Shown here one piece after another: positions 1 through 7,536 of a DNA stretch of 11,071 nt. Every line of letters starts with the position of its first letter. The first letter of the stretch is position 1. Made by a program: the position numbers and the translations under genes. This stretch comes from Candidatus Izemoplasma sp. Lineage in GTDB: Bacteria; Bacillota_I; Bacilli_A; Izemoplasmatales; Izemoplasmataceae. The DNA lies in NCBI GenBank assembly GCA_007123975.1, contig SLFZ01000018.1, positions 1 through 11,071 of the forward strand, given 5' to 3'. Below the pieces are notes generated by a model. It did no database searches. It saw only the letters and a list, made by a program, of their open reading frames with translations, and was not told the origin of the DNA.

Positions 1-30
1 CAAAGTAAGCAATGTTATTATTGTTCACGT

Positions 31-59
31 TTTTAAGAAAAAACGCTGTTTTAGCGTTT
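31..59 (-). terminator. Rho-independent terminator of the McrB-like/DUF2357 operon
   Basis: A 7-bp perfect inverted repeat, AAACGCT (41-47) and AGCGTTT (53-59), encloses a 5-nt loop. Read on the minus strand the second arm runs into TTTTTTCTTAAAA, a classic U-tract. It lies about 95 bp downstream of the stop codon of the DUF2357-type gene and is the natural end of that operon. The plus-strand side is also followed by a T-rich stretch (CTTTCTTT), so it may work in both directions. Nothing else convincing was seen between 60 and 152. Confidence 0.75.
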
Positions 60-152
60 CTTTCTTTGGAATCCCAAGGTCCTTGTGCAAGAAATGATAT
101 CGATCAAACAGTCGTATGATGGAAACGTTTTAATCACGTGGATTGATACTTT

Positions 153-1700
153 TTAGTGCACTTTGTTGCAATGCGGGCATACGATTTCCGCATCGCGATT
201 GATTTTTGTGATGTTTCTAAAATACATTGCAGACTCGATTTGTTTTCGGTAGATCCAAGCGTCATCCGTATCGAGTTTGTCGCCGTAAAACAAGTTCCTC
301 GATGAAGTTTTGCTATAGGTATAGACGTATGACTGGTTTGAGTCTGGGCAAACCTGTTCCTTGATTTGAAGCATGCAATCAAAACACTGGTGAAACGTTT
401 GGCATTGGCTAGGGAACAACTGTCCTCCACAGAAAGGACACACCTCGCGCTTATTATCCGAGTAGATCATGCCTCTCAGCAAAATTTGTTGTATACGGCG
501 AAATGAGTCGATTTCATCGGTGCCGATGTAAATGTCGTCTGACAACAAATAATCTTCATCAAAATGGGTCACCGTAAAGATTTCATCCACGTTGTTTTCT
601 TCTTGATATCGGGATCGTTCTTCTTCCTTAAACTTAAACACCGTCAGCAGCATTCGGTAGGTGCAATCTTTGTTAAACGTAAGAATGAGCTCTTCTTTTT
701 CGTTGTTTTCCAGGCGTAACGTCCAGTCTTTAAAGTGGAAATTCACATCCAGCGAGCTGAGGTTCATTTTCGTGTTTGGTTCCGTCTCAAAATTGAAATG
801 CCCAACGGCAAAAACCGTTAAGATCCGTACATACATAAGGTATTGCTGGAACAGTGTGTCAAAATCATAGGTTGCTTCATCGATTTTCGCGGTCTTCTTT
901 TTCCCGTTGTAGCGTGCGTATGTCTTGTACACCATCCGGTAATCCTTTTGATTTAGAAAGATGTTCGTTTTTTTGAGAGGCAGACGCCTATTTCGTTTTT
1001 TGTTGTTTTTGTAAACGGGTTTATAGAGCCTAGACTTAAGGGTGTTGTAGATCGTGTTCAGTTCAATCAACAACGCTTTGGACAACGAGTGATACGTACT
1101 AAAGTCTCGGATGTATCCCGTGTGCAGTTTCCCCATTGCTAGGAAATAATTGATGTGATTTCCTTTCTCCAAAATATTGAACTCCATGATGTTGCTCGCA
1201 TAGTAGATGGTGTTTAATACTTTCCGGTTTTTCCGAATCATCGACAAGGTATCGTCAATGTAGTTGCAGAACACCACGTTTTCGTAAATATCGTACTTAT
1301 CTTGATAAATCCGCGTTAACAACTTGCGGGGTTTGACCCCGTTTTTGGTAATGTCAGAAATGAAGCGTGCATGGTTCGCCAGATGCAAAAACGTGTTGTG
1401 GTTGATTACGCGGGCGTTTTCGACGGGCAAAACATCTTCTGTTTCATGCAAAAAGATAATCGGTTTTTTGAAAATCCGTTTGACTGCCGGCAACGTCTTT
1501 TTGATGTGGTCAACCTGTTCTTGAAGTTGTTTGAAGTTAAAGTCGGGCTCAATCGAAAACAGAATCATGTCTCGCACGGCATAGTGGTCGAACTCAATGT
1601 AGGATACATGACTGTTTTTGTTGATGAACGTCTGAATGCCTTTTAAGAGGGACGCCAGTCTTTCGTACTCATCGAGCCTAAGAGAGTTGATGTGATTCAT
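153..1700 (-). CDS. DUF2357-type McrC-like partner protein with C-terminal zinc-ribbon cysteines
   Basis: A 515-residue soluble basic protein with no signal peptide or membrane segment. Residues about 60-330 resemble DUF2357, the family that commonly sits next to McrB-type AAA+ proteins. The most telling part is around residues 131-155, where RIYQDKYDIYEN precedes a hydrophobic run, matching the family's 'tyDt-pEN' region. A strongly basic patch (residues 231-244, KNNKKRNRRLPLKK) could touch nucleic acid. The C-terminus carries a metal-binding pattern: CPFC (421/424), C433, CFDC (439/442), C451 and a terminal CPHC (508/511). I do not see a PD-(D/E)XK nuclease motif, although many McrC-type partners have one. 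The gene starts 2 bp after the stop of the AAA+ gene, so the two are almost certainly translated together and probably form one complex. The role is inferred from neighbours: an effector or adaptor of a membrane McrB-like machine, perhaps in defence against foreign DNA. Confidence 0.72.
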   Translation of the reverse strand: MNHINSLRLDEYERLASLLKGIQTFINKNSHVSYIEFDHYAVRDMILFSIEPDFNFKQLQEQVDHIKKTLPAVKRIFKKPIIFLHETEDVLPVENARVINHNTFLHLANHARFISDITKNGVKPRKLLTRIYQDKYDIYENVVFCNYIDDTLSMIRKNRKVLNTIYYASNIMEFNILEKGNHINYFLAMGKLHTGYIRDFSTYHSLSKALLIELNTIYNTLKSRLYKPVYKNNKKRNRRLPLKKTNIFLNQKDYRMVYKTYARYNGKKKTAKIDEATYDFDTLFQQYLMYVRILTVFAVGHFNFETEPNTKMNLSSLDVNFHFKDWTLRLENNEKEELILTFNKDCTYRMLLTVFKFKEEERSRYQEENNVDEIFTVTHFDEDYLLSDDIYIGTDEIDSFRRIQQILLRGMIYSDNKREVCPFCGGQLFPSQCQTFHQCFDCMLQIKEQVCPDSNQSYVYTYSKTSSRNLFYGDKLDTDDAWIYRKQIESAMYFRNITKINRDAEIVCPHCNKVH

Positions 1701-1702
1701 GC

Positions 1703-4426
1703 CTATTCATCCTCAAGGGATTTGACAAAGTCGGCGCATTGGAACAACTTCAGTTTCTCAAAGTCCATGACCAGCTGTTCCTTATCCTCAATGGTTTTTA
1801 GTTCGAGTTTGGCGACGACCTTGCTCAGTAAAATCGTCTCGACAGCTTCATCCTCGACGTTTTCTCCTTCGATGCATTCGGTGTAGATGTTGACAAAGTC
1901 TTCAATTTGTTTCAATATCCGATTCCCAAACGAAATGTTGTATGGCGCCAACAAGCGTTCAACAGCTTTGATCAAGTCACTCTGTTCGGCATCAAACTGA
2001 CCCTGGGCTTTGGCATCTGTTAACAGTTGATTAAAGGTGTGATAATCATAGAACTGCTGGGGGATGGGGTCATCATAATCCCGCACTTTCGGTGCGCGTT
2101 TCATGAAGTTCATCGTCGTGGCGCGGTCGTAAACCTTGTCAGAAATGACAAACGTTGATTCGTCTCGGTTGGCCGTCCCGATGAACCAGACGTTCGGTGG
2201 AACCTTCAGGGTATGCCCTCTTTCTAGGGCTAAGTAATCGATGGTTTCACCGTTTTCCTGACGGCTCAACTTGAGGTTGATCAACTTGATTTTGCGATGC
2301 TCTTCCTCATGTTCCATCAAAGATAGGAAGTCCGAGAAATAATATTCGATTCGTGATAGGTTCATTTCATCCAATAAAATAAACGTGACAATGTCTTTGT
2401 TTAAGGTTGCTTTGTATAGGGATATGGTGAATTTTTTCGGGGTGTATTTCAACGAGAACTCGTTGTAATAACCCAACAACTCATGCTTGTCTTTCCAAGA
2501 TGATTCGACTTCGACAATCTCGCAATTACCCAAGATGGCTTCTGAAAAAATCTTCGGTAGACTGGTTTTACCGGTGCCCGACATGCCTTGAAGAATGGAT
2601 AGTTTGCTTGCGCCAAGTCCGGCGATAAATGCCGCGATGCTGGCATGCGTATACGACAAATGCAACCTCGAGTTTTTCGCATAATCGAGCACAAACTGTG
2701 TAAGGCCTTTTAACGAGGGGTCGGTTGATGCATACGCTTTTCGAAGTTCCAAATCCGCCTCGTAATCGTCTTTCATTAAATCAATCTCTGTCAGTGAGTA
2801 GCACGGATCAAACAAATCGACCACAGGACTTGAAATCGTCTCAGACTCCTCGGATTCTTCAGACGCCTCGTGCTCCTCGGGCTGAACGGCTTGCAATCCA
2901 CCAAGCGAGCCTATTTGCCCTGCGAGGGAAGGGAGTTCCTCTCGGTCGAACACGCGTCGTGCGAACATGATCATCAACACGGATACCGAACCAATCAAGG
3001 CAATCATAGCATCTGTCTCAATCTCGTAGTCGTATTGTTCCGTATCGATGATAAAGCCCGCACCATAGTGATTGATTAGGTTGTTTAGCATCTCCAGGTT
3101 AATCTCACGTGCAATGCGGAAGTAATACGCTGAGATGGCGATGAGAAACACAAAGAAAATGTTAAAAAAGGTTGACGTCTTAATTACCTGATGAAACATC
3201 GAAGATCTAGACAAATACGCTGCGATGGCCACCGCGAGTCCAAACCCGACGACGAGAAGTTGAACATGGAGGAAGAAAGCTAGAAAGCGGTATCCTTCAC
3301 TCAATGTTGCATAATCTCTTAACAAATCTAGCCCAGTCATGTTGATTTCATCGGTGTATGTCATCGAGCCGACATTAATGCGGATGATGGGCAAAAACAA
3401 CATGCCGACCGTAATCAGCGTCATCAAAATCAAAAACACCAAGGGTTCAACGTTAAACAGTGGCAAGGTAATCCTCGTCTTTTCTTCAAGCTGGTATTCT
3501 TTGATTCTTCCAACCAATATCGCGTTCAATAAATACACAATAAACATAAAGCCCAGCGGGATGTAGGAGTAAATCGTAATCTCTTGCGCTTCAAAAATCG
3601 TGTACAACACTTTGATGATCAATCCCGCAATGAAGAATCCAGATACACAGATGAACATGAGTTTGGTAAACCGCGTCGACAACTTTAAGAAGCGCTGATC
3701 TCTCCTAGCGTACGCGGTAATGATGTTCATTAGCATCATCACGGCAAAGAAAAACACCAACAACAAGAAGAAAAACCCGACAATAACATCAAGATTTGCT
3801 TCGCTTGCGAACAATGTATTGATAAGAATCGCATGACGATTCTCATCCGGCAATACCAGCGTGTATAAAGGAACAAAAAACAACGAGAAGAGGATTGCTA
3901 ACGAAGCGATGTTCATGATAACCATCCAAAAAGTTGTGGATAACTTTCCGAACTCGACTAACTCTTTCTCTTCATCGTCGTCTTCTTCCTCATCCGATGA
4001 AGCATCTTCAGCCACCATTTTGCGGGTGATTATCAGTGTAAAATAAACCAAGCATAGTATCAAATTTATGGTAACCGCAATTCTTCCCAAAGGTGGGCCA
4101 TAATCAAGCATAACTTGGAAGACTAAGAGCAACGTGTTTTGAACAAGAAAAAAGAGCGCTGAAAAAACTAGCCAACGCTTTCTTTTACGAATCAAACCAA
4201 TGATAAACAGTATGACGGGTACAACTGAAGCATACAGTGCCACACGCAACGAAACAACAAAGAATATGAGGAACGGGTTCGAGGTGTTCTCAAGTGGAAA
4301 CGACACCACGCTCTCCCCATAAAAAGGCCAAAATACATCCAGTGAGATTATCGCCACATACAACGCCACCATCACGACAACGATGGCTACCAAATACAGT
4401 CCGCTACTTATTACCCTTCGAAACAT
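1703..4426 (-). CDS. Membrane-embedded McrB-type AAA+ ATPase/GTPase
   Basis: This 907-residue protein has two halves. Residues 1-490 hold about 12 hydrophobic segments, near 9-29, 52-78, 85-107, 115-135, 166-192, 213-239, 255-277, 287-306, 326-349, 380-404, 419-437 and 472-489. A very acidic loop (SDEEEDDDEEKE, 144-155) lies between segments 4 and 5. A second acidic linker (517-529) leads to a McrB/MoxR-like AAA+ domain. It shows Walker A GMSGTGKT (614-621), a WKDKHELLGYYN motif (about 644-655), Walker B with FILLDEMN (683-689) followed by the McrB-like LSRIEYYFSDFL, and a sensor-1 region GTANRDES (750-757) followed by DKVYDRATTMNF. E. coli McrB is soluble, so the large membrane half is the odd part. 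The start is supported by AAGGAGT seven bases before the ATG. It is the first gene of a two-gene operon with the DUF2357-type protein. The ATPase class is clear; substrate and role are not. Confidence 0.85.
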   Translation of the reverse strand: MFRRVISSGLYLVAIVVVMVALYVAIISLDVFWPFYGESVVSFPLENTSNPFLIFFVVSLRVALYASVVPVILFIIGLIRKRKRWLVFSALFFLVQNTLLLVFQVMLDYGPPLGRIAVTINLILCLVYFTLIITRKMVAEDASSDEEEDDDEEKELVEFGKLSTTFWMVIMNIASLAILFSLFFVPLYTLVLPDENRHAILINTLFASEANLDVIVGFFFLLLVFFFAVMMLMNIITAYARRDQRFLKLSTRFTKLMFICVSGFFIAGLIIKVLYTIFEAQEITIYSYIPLGFMFIVYLLNAILVGRIKEYQLEEKTRITLPLFNVEPLVFLILMTLITVGMLFLPIIRINVGSMTYTDEINMTGLDLLRDYATLSEGYRFLAFFLHVQLLVVGFGLAVAIAAYLSRSSMFHQVIKTSTFFNIFFVFLIAISAYYFRIAREINLEMLNNLINHYGAGFIIDTEQYDYEIETDAMIALIGSVSVLMIMFARRVFDREELPSLAGQIGSLGGLQAVQPEEHEASEESEESETISSPVVDLFDPCYSLTEIDLMKDDYEADLELRKAYASTDPSLKGLTQFVLDYAKNSRLHLSYTHASIAAFIAGLGASKLSILQGMSGTGKTSLPKIFSEAILGNCEIVEVESSWKDKHELLGYYNEFSLKYTPKKFTISLYKATLNKDIVTFILLDEMNLSRIEYYFSDFLSLMEHEEEHRKIKLINLKLSRQENGETIDYLALERGHTLKVPPNVWFIGTANRDESTFVISDKVYDRATTMNFMKRAPKVRDYDDPIPQQFYDYHTFNQLLTDAKAQGQFDAEQSDLIKAVERLLAPYNISFGNRILKQIEDFVNIYTECIEGENVEDEAVETILLSKVVAKLELKTIEDKEQLVMDFEKLKLFQCADFVKSLEDE

Positions 4427-4516
4427 ACATGCAACTCCTTCCCCCCGTACAAGTTTTGTGCATCTATGAAGCGGTTAACGCGTGCAATAAAAAGTCTGAA
4501 CAAAATACCAGCGGCT

Positions 4517-4548
4517 AAAAAATAAAATAGGACAAAGGTGTCCTATTT
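4517..4548 (-). terminator. Dyad plus U-tract just inside the McrB-like operon leader
   Basis: A perfect 10-bp inverted repeat, AAATAGGACA (4525-4534) and TGTCCTATTT (4539-4548), has a 4-nt loop. On the minus strand it is followed by TATTTTTT (4524-4517). By structure it is a strong intrinsic terminator. It lies between the best promoter (4567-4595) and the AAA+ start at 4426, beginning roughly 12 nt after the predicted transcription start. It could be an attenuator, a backstop for read-through from the reductase gene, the end of a tiny RNA, or a repressor operator, because the dyad is also a good protein-binding palindrome. Confidence 0.65.
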
Positions 4549-4566
4549 GCAAGTAATTCTAATTAA

Positions 4567-4595
4567 ATTATAGCATGGCATAAATGCTTAGACAA
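4567..4595 (-). promoter_or_regulatory. Predicted sigma-A promoter of the McrB-like operon
   Basis: On the minus strand, TTGTCT (4595-4590) and a perfect TATAAT (4572-4567) are separated by 17 bases, with TGC before the -10 hexamer adding an extended -10 feature. The start of transcription would be near 4560, giving a leader of about 130 nt that contains the terminator-like dyad. I found no comparable promoter between that dyad and the AAA+ start codon. Confidence 0.65.
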
Positions 4596-4625
4596 CATTA
4601 TCTTTTCCCTAACTAAAGCATTTAT
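4579..4625 (-). repeat. Imperfect inverted repeat covering the -35 region
   Basis: ATAAATGCTTAG (4580-4591) and CTAAAGCATTTAT (4613-4625) are inverted copies with one extra base in the second arm and about 21 bases between them. The left arm overlaps the -35 hexamer and part of the spacer of the McrB-like operon promoter. This placement suits a regulator-binding site, but it is AT-rich and may be chance. Confidence 0.35.
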
Positions 4626-4652
4626 ACAGGGTATGCCTTCATCAGGTGTGCA

Positions 4653-4666
4653 TGTAAACGTTAAAC
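4653..4666. promoter_or_regulatory. cre-like site (possible CcpA binding)
   Basis: TGTAAACGTTAAAC agrees with the Bacillota catabolite-response consensus TGWAARCGYTWNCW at 12 of 14 positions, differing at the last two. It lies roughly 60 bp upstream of the -35 hexamer of the McrB-like operon and downstream of the reductase gene. A single motif match in AT-rich intergenic DNA is weak evidence. Confidence 0.25.
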
Positions 4667-4722
4667 CAATCATGAGCCTTATGATCATAGACTCCGTTAC
4701 AGCGGGAAAGCAGCGCCCATTC

Positions 4723-4756
4723 AAAAGGACTACTTTTTTTACAGAAAGTAGTCCTT
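4723..4756 (-). terminator. Terminator hairpin downstream of the aldo/keto reductase gene
   Basis: A perfect 12-bp inverted repeat, AAGGACTACTTT (4725-4736) and AAAGTAGTCCTT (4745-4756), has an 8-nt loop. It lies about 65 bp after the reductase stop codon. On the minus strand it is followed by only a short T-run (TTTTGAAT), so the stem is strong but the U-tract is modest. With the dyad at 4517-4548 it would insulate the McrB-like operon from reductase read-through. Confidence 0.6.
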
Positions 4757-4820
4757 AATCATCGTCTAAAAATCTCTTTTCATCGGGCTTTCTTTAGGCT
4801 TCACGAGGGGGTGCGTGTGA

Positions 4821-5804
4821 TTACCACCGCGTGTGGACTTGATGCTTTATGTGTGTTTCATAGATGCTTTTAACGCGTTCCATTTGTTCACGCGTCAACG
4901 GCGGAAGCGCAGCTGCATTCGCGTTGTTGATGATGTGCTCAGGACGGCTTGCGCCGGGAATGATGGTGCTAACGGCATCAAACATCAAAATCCAGCGTAA
5001 GGCCACCATCGCCAAGGATTCGTCAGGAAAAACGTCTTTCAACGCCTGCACGGCTTTCAGTCCTGATGCGTAATCGACGCCGCTGAACGTTTCACCTCGA
5101 TCGAACCATTCTCCTTGACGGTTGGATTGCCTGTGATCTTCTTTGTCGAAAGACGTGTCTTCCGTGAATTTCCCGGTAAGCAGTCCGCTGGCTAGAGGAA
5201 CTCTGACAATCACGCCCACGTTCTTTTTCTTCGCCTGCTCAAAGAACAGTTCTGCAGGCCTTAGTCGAAACATGTTAAAAATAATCTCGACCGCATCGAC
5301 GCCCGGATGTTCTATGGCAATCAAGGCCTCTTCGACCTTTTGAACGCTGACGCCATAGTGTTTGATTTTTCCTTCCGATTTGAGGGTGTCAAGCACCTCA
5401 AAGACCTCTGGGGTGTAGTAGACCTCTGGTGGTGGGCAGTGCAGTAAAACCATGTCTAACGCATCGGTTTGAAGGTTCTTTCTCGATTGGTCGATAAATT
5501 TTCGAAGATTGGCTTCGTTATACCCTTCTGCTGTGTGAGGGTCTAACCAACGACCCACCTTGGTAATCACGAACACATCTTTGTTCGTTTTCTTTAGAAA
5601 CCGTCCAATTGCGCGTTCGCTTTCCCCACCAATGTAAACATCGGCCGTATCAAAGCAGTTAATCCCTTGAGAAACCGCTGATTCTAACGTTTCTTCAGCC
5701 AACTCGGCGTCGAAGGGCGCCCCCCATTTTCCACCCAGTTGCCAGCACCCCATGGAAATTTCACTTACGTGAACGTTCGTTTTACCCAGTTTTCGGTTTT
5801 TCAT
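4821..5804 (-). CDS. Aldo/keto reductase (AKR family), NADPH-dependent
   Basis: A cytoplasmic oxidoreductase of 327 residues, the usual AKR length, reducing aldehydes or ketones with NAD(P)H; the substrate cannot be told from sequence. With the ATG at 5804 as residue 1, the catalytic tetrad is visible: D52 and Y57 in FDTADVY, K82 in VITKVG and H122 in LLHCPPP. The barrel continues with GKIKHYGVS, and the cofactor-phosphate loop appears as IPGASRPEHI (about 282-291) before a typical helical C-terminus. An in-frame TTG lies directly before the ATG. I prefer the ATG because AGAGGTGG (5809-5816) places its GAGG core seven bases from it but only four from the TTG. The gene stands alone with its own promoter and terminator. 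Its nearest relatives are probably the general AKR11/12/13-like enzymes, but I cannot assign a subfamily. Confidence 0.93.
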   Translation of the reverse strand: MKNRKLGKTNVHVSEISMGCWQLGGKWGAPFDAELAEETLESAVSQGINCFDTADVYIGGESERAIGRFLKKTNKDVFVITKVGRWLDPHTAEGYNEANLRKFIDQSRKNLQTDALDMVLLHCPPPEVYYTPEVFEVLDTLKSEGKIKHYGVSVQKVEEALIAIEHPGVDAVEIIFNMFRLRPAELFFEQAKKKNVGVIVRVPLASGLLTGKFTEDTSFDKEDHRQSNRQGEWFDRGETFSGVDYASGLKAVQALKDVFPDESLAMVALRWILMFDAVSTIIPGASRPEHIINNANAAALPPLTREQMERVKSIYETHIKHQVHTRW

Positions 5805-5824
5805 CAAACCACCTCTTTAAGAGC

Positions 5825-5833
5825 ATTATAGCA
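5825..5833 (-). promoter_or_regulatory. Extended -10 promoter of the aldo/keto reductase gene
   Basis: On the minus strand TGCTATAAT is a perfect extended -10 element. No convincing -35 hexamer lies at 16-18 bp; TTGAGA is present but 21 bp away. Transcription would start near 5818, only about 14 nt before the ATG, just enough to include the AGAGGTGG ribosome binding site. Confidence 0.6.
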
Positions 5834-6175
5834 CATATGTTCCGGCTGTATTCTCAATAGTAGGCGTCGTGTCAATAGATAAGGTTCTAAATCGGCATAC
5901 CATTGCATTGGCGACAATAAGGCAACATAGTCAATGGGGGTTGCGTTCGAGCCATAATTGGCGAATCGAAGTAGATTCTCATGCTTTTTAACGGCATTTC
6001 GATTGGCCAGGTAGCCTGACAGGCTTTGAGAATTACCAGGTGACCGACGCGTCCATGCGCTCGCCCTCTGTTGCATTTTGCCATAAGAAAAGCCTGTGAA
6101 AACCGGTTGTGATATTCATGTTTGCAACTCCCTGTTTCTACCTTGTAACTTATATTATAACTTTACGGAGTTTTC
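5834..6175. other. Intergenic region without a convincing gene
   Basis: About 340 bp separate the divergent reductase and redox-operon promoters. Short minus-strand reading frames exist (up to 90 codons, 5804-6076) but have no ribosome binding site, resemble nothing I recognise, and the longest would overlap the reductase promoter. Small structures seen: a short palindrome AGCCTG-A-CAGGCT (6013-6025), an inverted copy pair ACAGGCTT (6019-6026) and AAGCCTGT (near 6089-6096), and a direct repeat TAACTT (6146-6151, 6158-6163) about 15 bp upstream of the redox-operon -35. It may be regulatory DNA or decayed coding sequence. Confidence 0.5.
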
Positions 6176-6205
6176 TTGACATTGAAGGCTGATATGCGCT
6201 ATAAT
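6176..6205 (+). promoter_or_regulatory. Consensus sigma-A promoter of the redox lipoprotein operon
   Basis: TTGACA (6176-6181) and TATAAT (6200-6205), both perfect, are separated by 18 bases. Transcription should start near 6212, about 20 nt before the ATG at 6232. This rules out the in-frame TTG at 6205 as a translation start, since it lies in the -10 box. Both hexamers match consensus, so the operon is probably expressed strongly by the housekeeping sigma factor. Confidence 0.88.
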
Positions 6206-6231
6206 TGGCCTGTGCGATACGGAGTGTGATT

Positions 6232-7458
6232 ATGAAAAAAATACGTGTGACGGGCGTGTTTTTTGCCCTCCTGACCATAGCCTTGACGGCCCTTATCCCC
6301 ATCTCTACCATCACCGCGACCACCGCCGAGTCGGAACGCCAGGTAATCTACATCGACGAAGACGGGTGCCCATCATGCGCACGCGTCCACGAGCACGGTG
6401 TGATCACCGGCCTCGAGGCGCAAAACGTCGACGTGATCGTCTATGACATCCGCATCCAACGGGGCGATGATTTTGTGATGGCCGGCAAGTACGCCGATGT
6501 CTATGGGTTCGGCTTGCAAGCACCCGTCGTCATCGCTGGTGACGAGGTGTTCATCGGACCTGATGCCATCATCGACGCCTACGATAACGGAGACATTTAC
6601 CACCACGCTCAGTTTCCGCTTCGTTCGATTGACGAGGTCGACTTGGACACGCTTCCTTTTTTTGAGGGCCTTTGGCTCGTTGCGGTGGGTGGACTTCTGA
6701 GCGGATTCAACCCATGCGCCATCGCCATGCTCTTAATGTTCATTTCGATGATTGGATTCGTCCGGGAATCAAAAGTGATCATTATCGTCAGCATCGCCTA
6801 CATCGCTGCCGTCTTCGTCACCCATTTCGCCATCGTCTATGGTTTTCTCGCACTATTAGGGCTTTCCCGGCAAGCGTTCACCAACCTATCCTTATACTTG
6901 TATGGCTTCTTCGGTCTACTGACACTTTTTTTGGCGATTTTGACCTTTAGCGATTTCCTCATGGCTCGCCGCCATCAATACGAAAACGTGAAAAACCAAT
7001 TGCCGGCATTCATCCGTAAGTTCAACGAAAAAATCATGACCCGCTTCACCAAGGTGCTCGACAGCGACACCGGTCGCGGAGCCCGGGCGTTGTGGCTTAT
7101 CGTGATTCCCGTCGTGATTGGCGTCATTGTCGGCATTACCGAGGCTGCGTGCACGGCCCAACCAATGCTCATCGCGTTCGCACGGCTGGAAGCGAACATG
7201 CCCCCGGGGGTCGACGCCATCAAGTTTTTCTACTTACTCGTTTCGAACGTCATGTTCATCGTGCCCCTCATCGTCATCGCAATCGTCGCCATCAAATCGA
7301 AGAACACGATGTCGTTGGCGAACTTCATCCGCGCAAACATGTCTAAGATTAAGCTGGCAACCGCTGTGTTCTTCTTGGCAATGGCAATATATTTCACGCG
7401 TTCCGTGCTGATTGACCTTGACATCCTTACTGGCATACCCCCACTCTTCATCGGTTGA
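6232..7458 (+). CDS. Thioredoxin/glutaredoxin-like domain fused to a CcdA/DsbD-type thiol-disulfide transporter
   Basis: A 408-residue membrane protein. Residues 8-28 form a signal peptide or first membrane segment. Residues about 36-125 are an external thioredoxin/glutaredoxin-like domain with redox motif CPSC (C46, C49) and a likely cis-proline in QAPVV (P98) followed by the typical GDEVFIG turn. Residues about 146-396 hold six membrane segments of the CcdA/DsbD core, near 146-175, 181-208, 220-241, 285-303, 334-354 and 376-396. The two core cysteines sit where that family has them: GFNPCA (C162) and TEAACTAQ (C307). In the family this core takes electrons from cytoplasmic thioredoxin and passes them to an outside thiol protein, here apparently its own N-terminal domain. 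The start has GGAG seven bases upstream and follows a consensus promoter. It is the first of five co-directional genes, so it probably supplies reducing power to the lipoproteins encoded behind it. Family placement is solid; the final acceptor is inferred. Confidence 0.85.
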   Translation: MKKIRVTGVFFALLTIALTALIPISTITATTAESERQVIYIDEDGCPSCARVHEHGVITGLEAQNVDVIVYDIRIQRGDDFVMAGKYADVYGFGLQAPVVIAGDEVFIGPDAIIDAYDNGDIYHHAQFPLRSIDEVDLDTLPFFEGLWLVAVGGLLSGFNPCAIAMLLMFISMIGFVRESKVIIIVSIAYIAAVFVTHFAIVYGFLALLGLSRQAFTNLSLYLYGFFGLLTLFLAILTFSDFLMARRHQYENVKNQLPAFIRKFNEKIMTRFTKVLDSDTGRGARALWLIVIPVVIGVIVGITEAACTAQPMLIAFARLEANMPPGVDAIKFFYLLVSNVMFIVPLIVIAIVAIKSKNTMSLANFIRANMSKIKLATAVFFLAMAIYFTRSVLIDLDILTGIPPLFIG

Positions 7459-7536
7459 CATTTCAAGGATATAAGCGCCTCATAGTCCTATGCAGGTGTC
7501 TATATATAAAAAAAGAAAACAGGAGGATTTACTGTA

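Noticed and set aside
5933..5960. T-arm-like GTTCGAGCC suggesting a tRNA
   Set aside because: No flanking 5-bp T stem, no acceptor or anticodon stem could be built.
5804..6076. Minus-strand 90-codon reading frame (and a 65-codon one at 5887-6084)
   Set aside because: No ribosome binding site, no recognisable family, and the longer frame runs through the reductase promoter and ribosome binding site. I could not establish it as a transposase remnant.
6205..6231. In-frame TTG start giving a longer CcdA-like protein
   Set aside because: The TTG overlaps the last base of the TATAAT box, so it is upstream of the transcription start. The ATG at 6232 has a ribosome binding site and begins a normal signal peptide.
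7455..7506. TTGACA at 7455-7460 and TATATA near 7501 as a second promoter inside the redox operon
   Set aside because: No -10 hexamer occurs at 16-18 bp from the TTGACA, and no -35 at the right distance from TATATA. The TTGACA overlaps the stop codon of the preceding gene.
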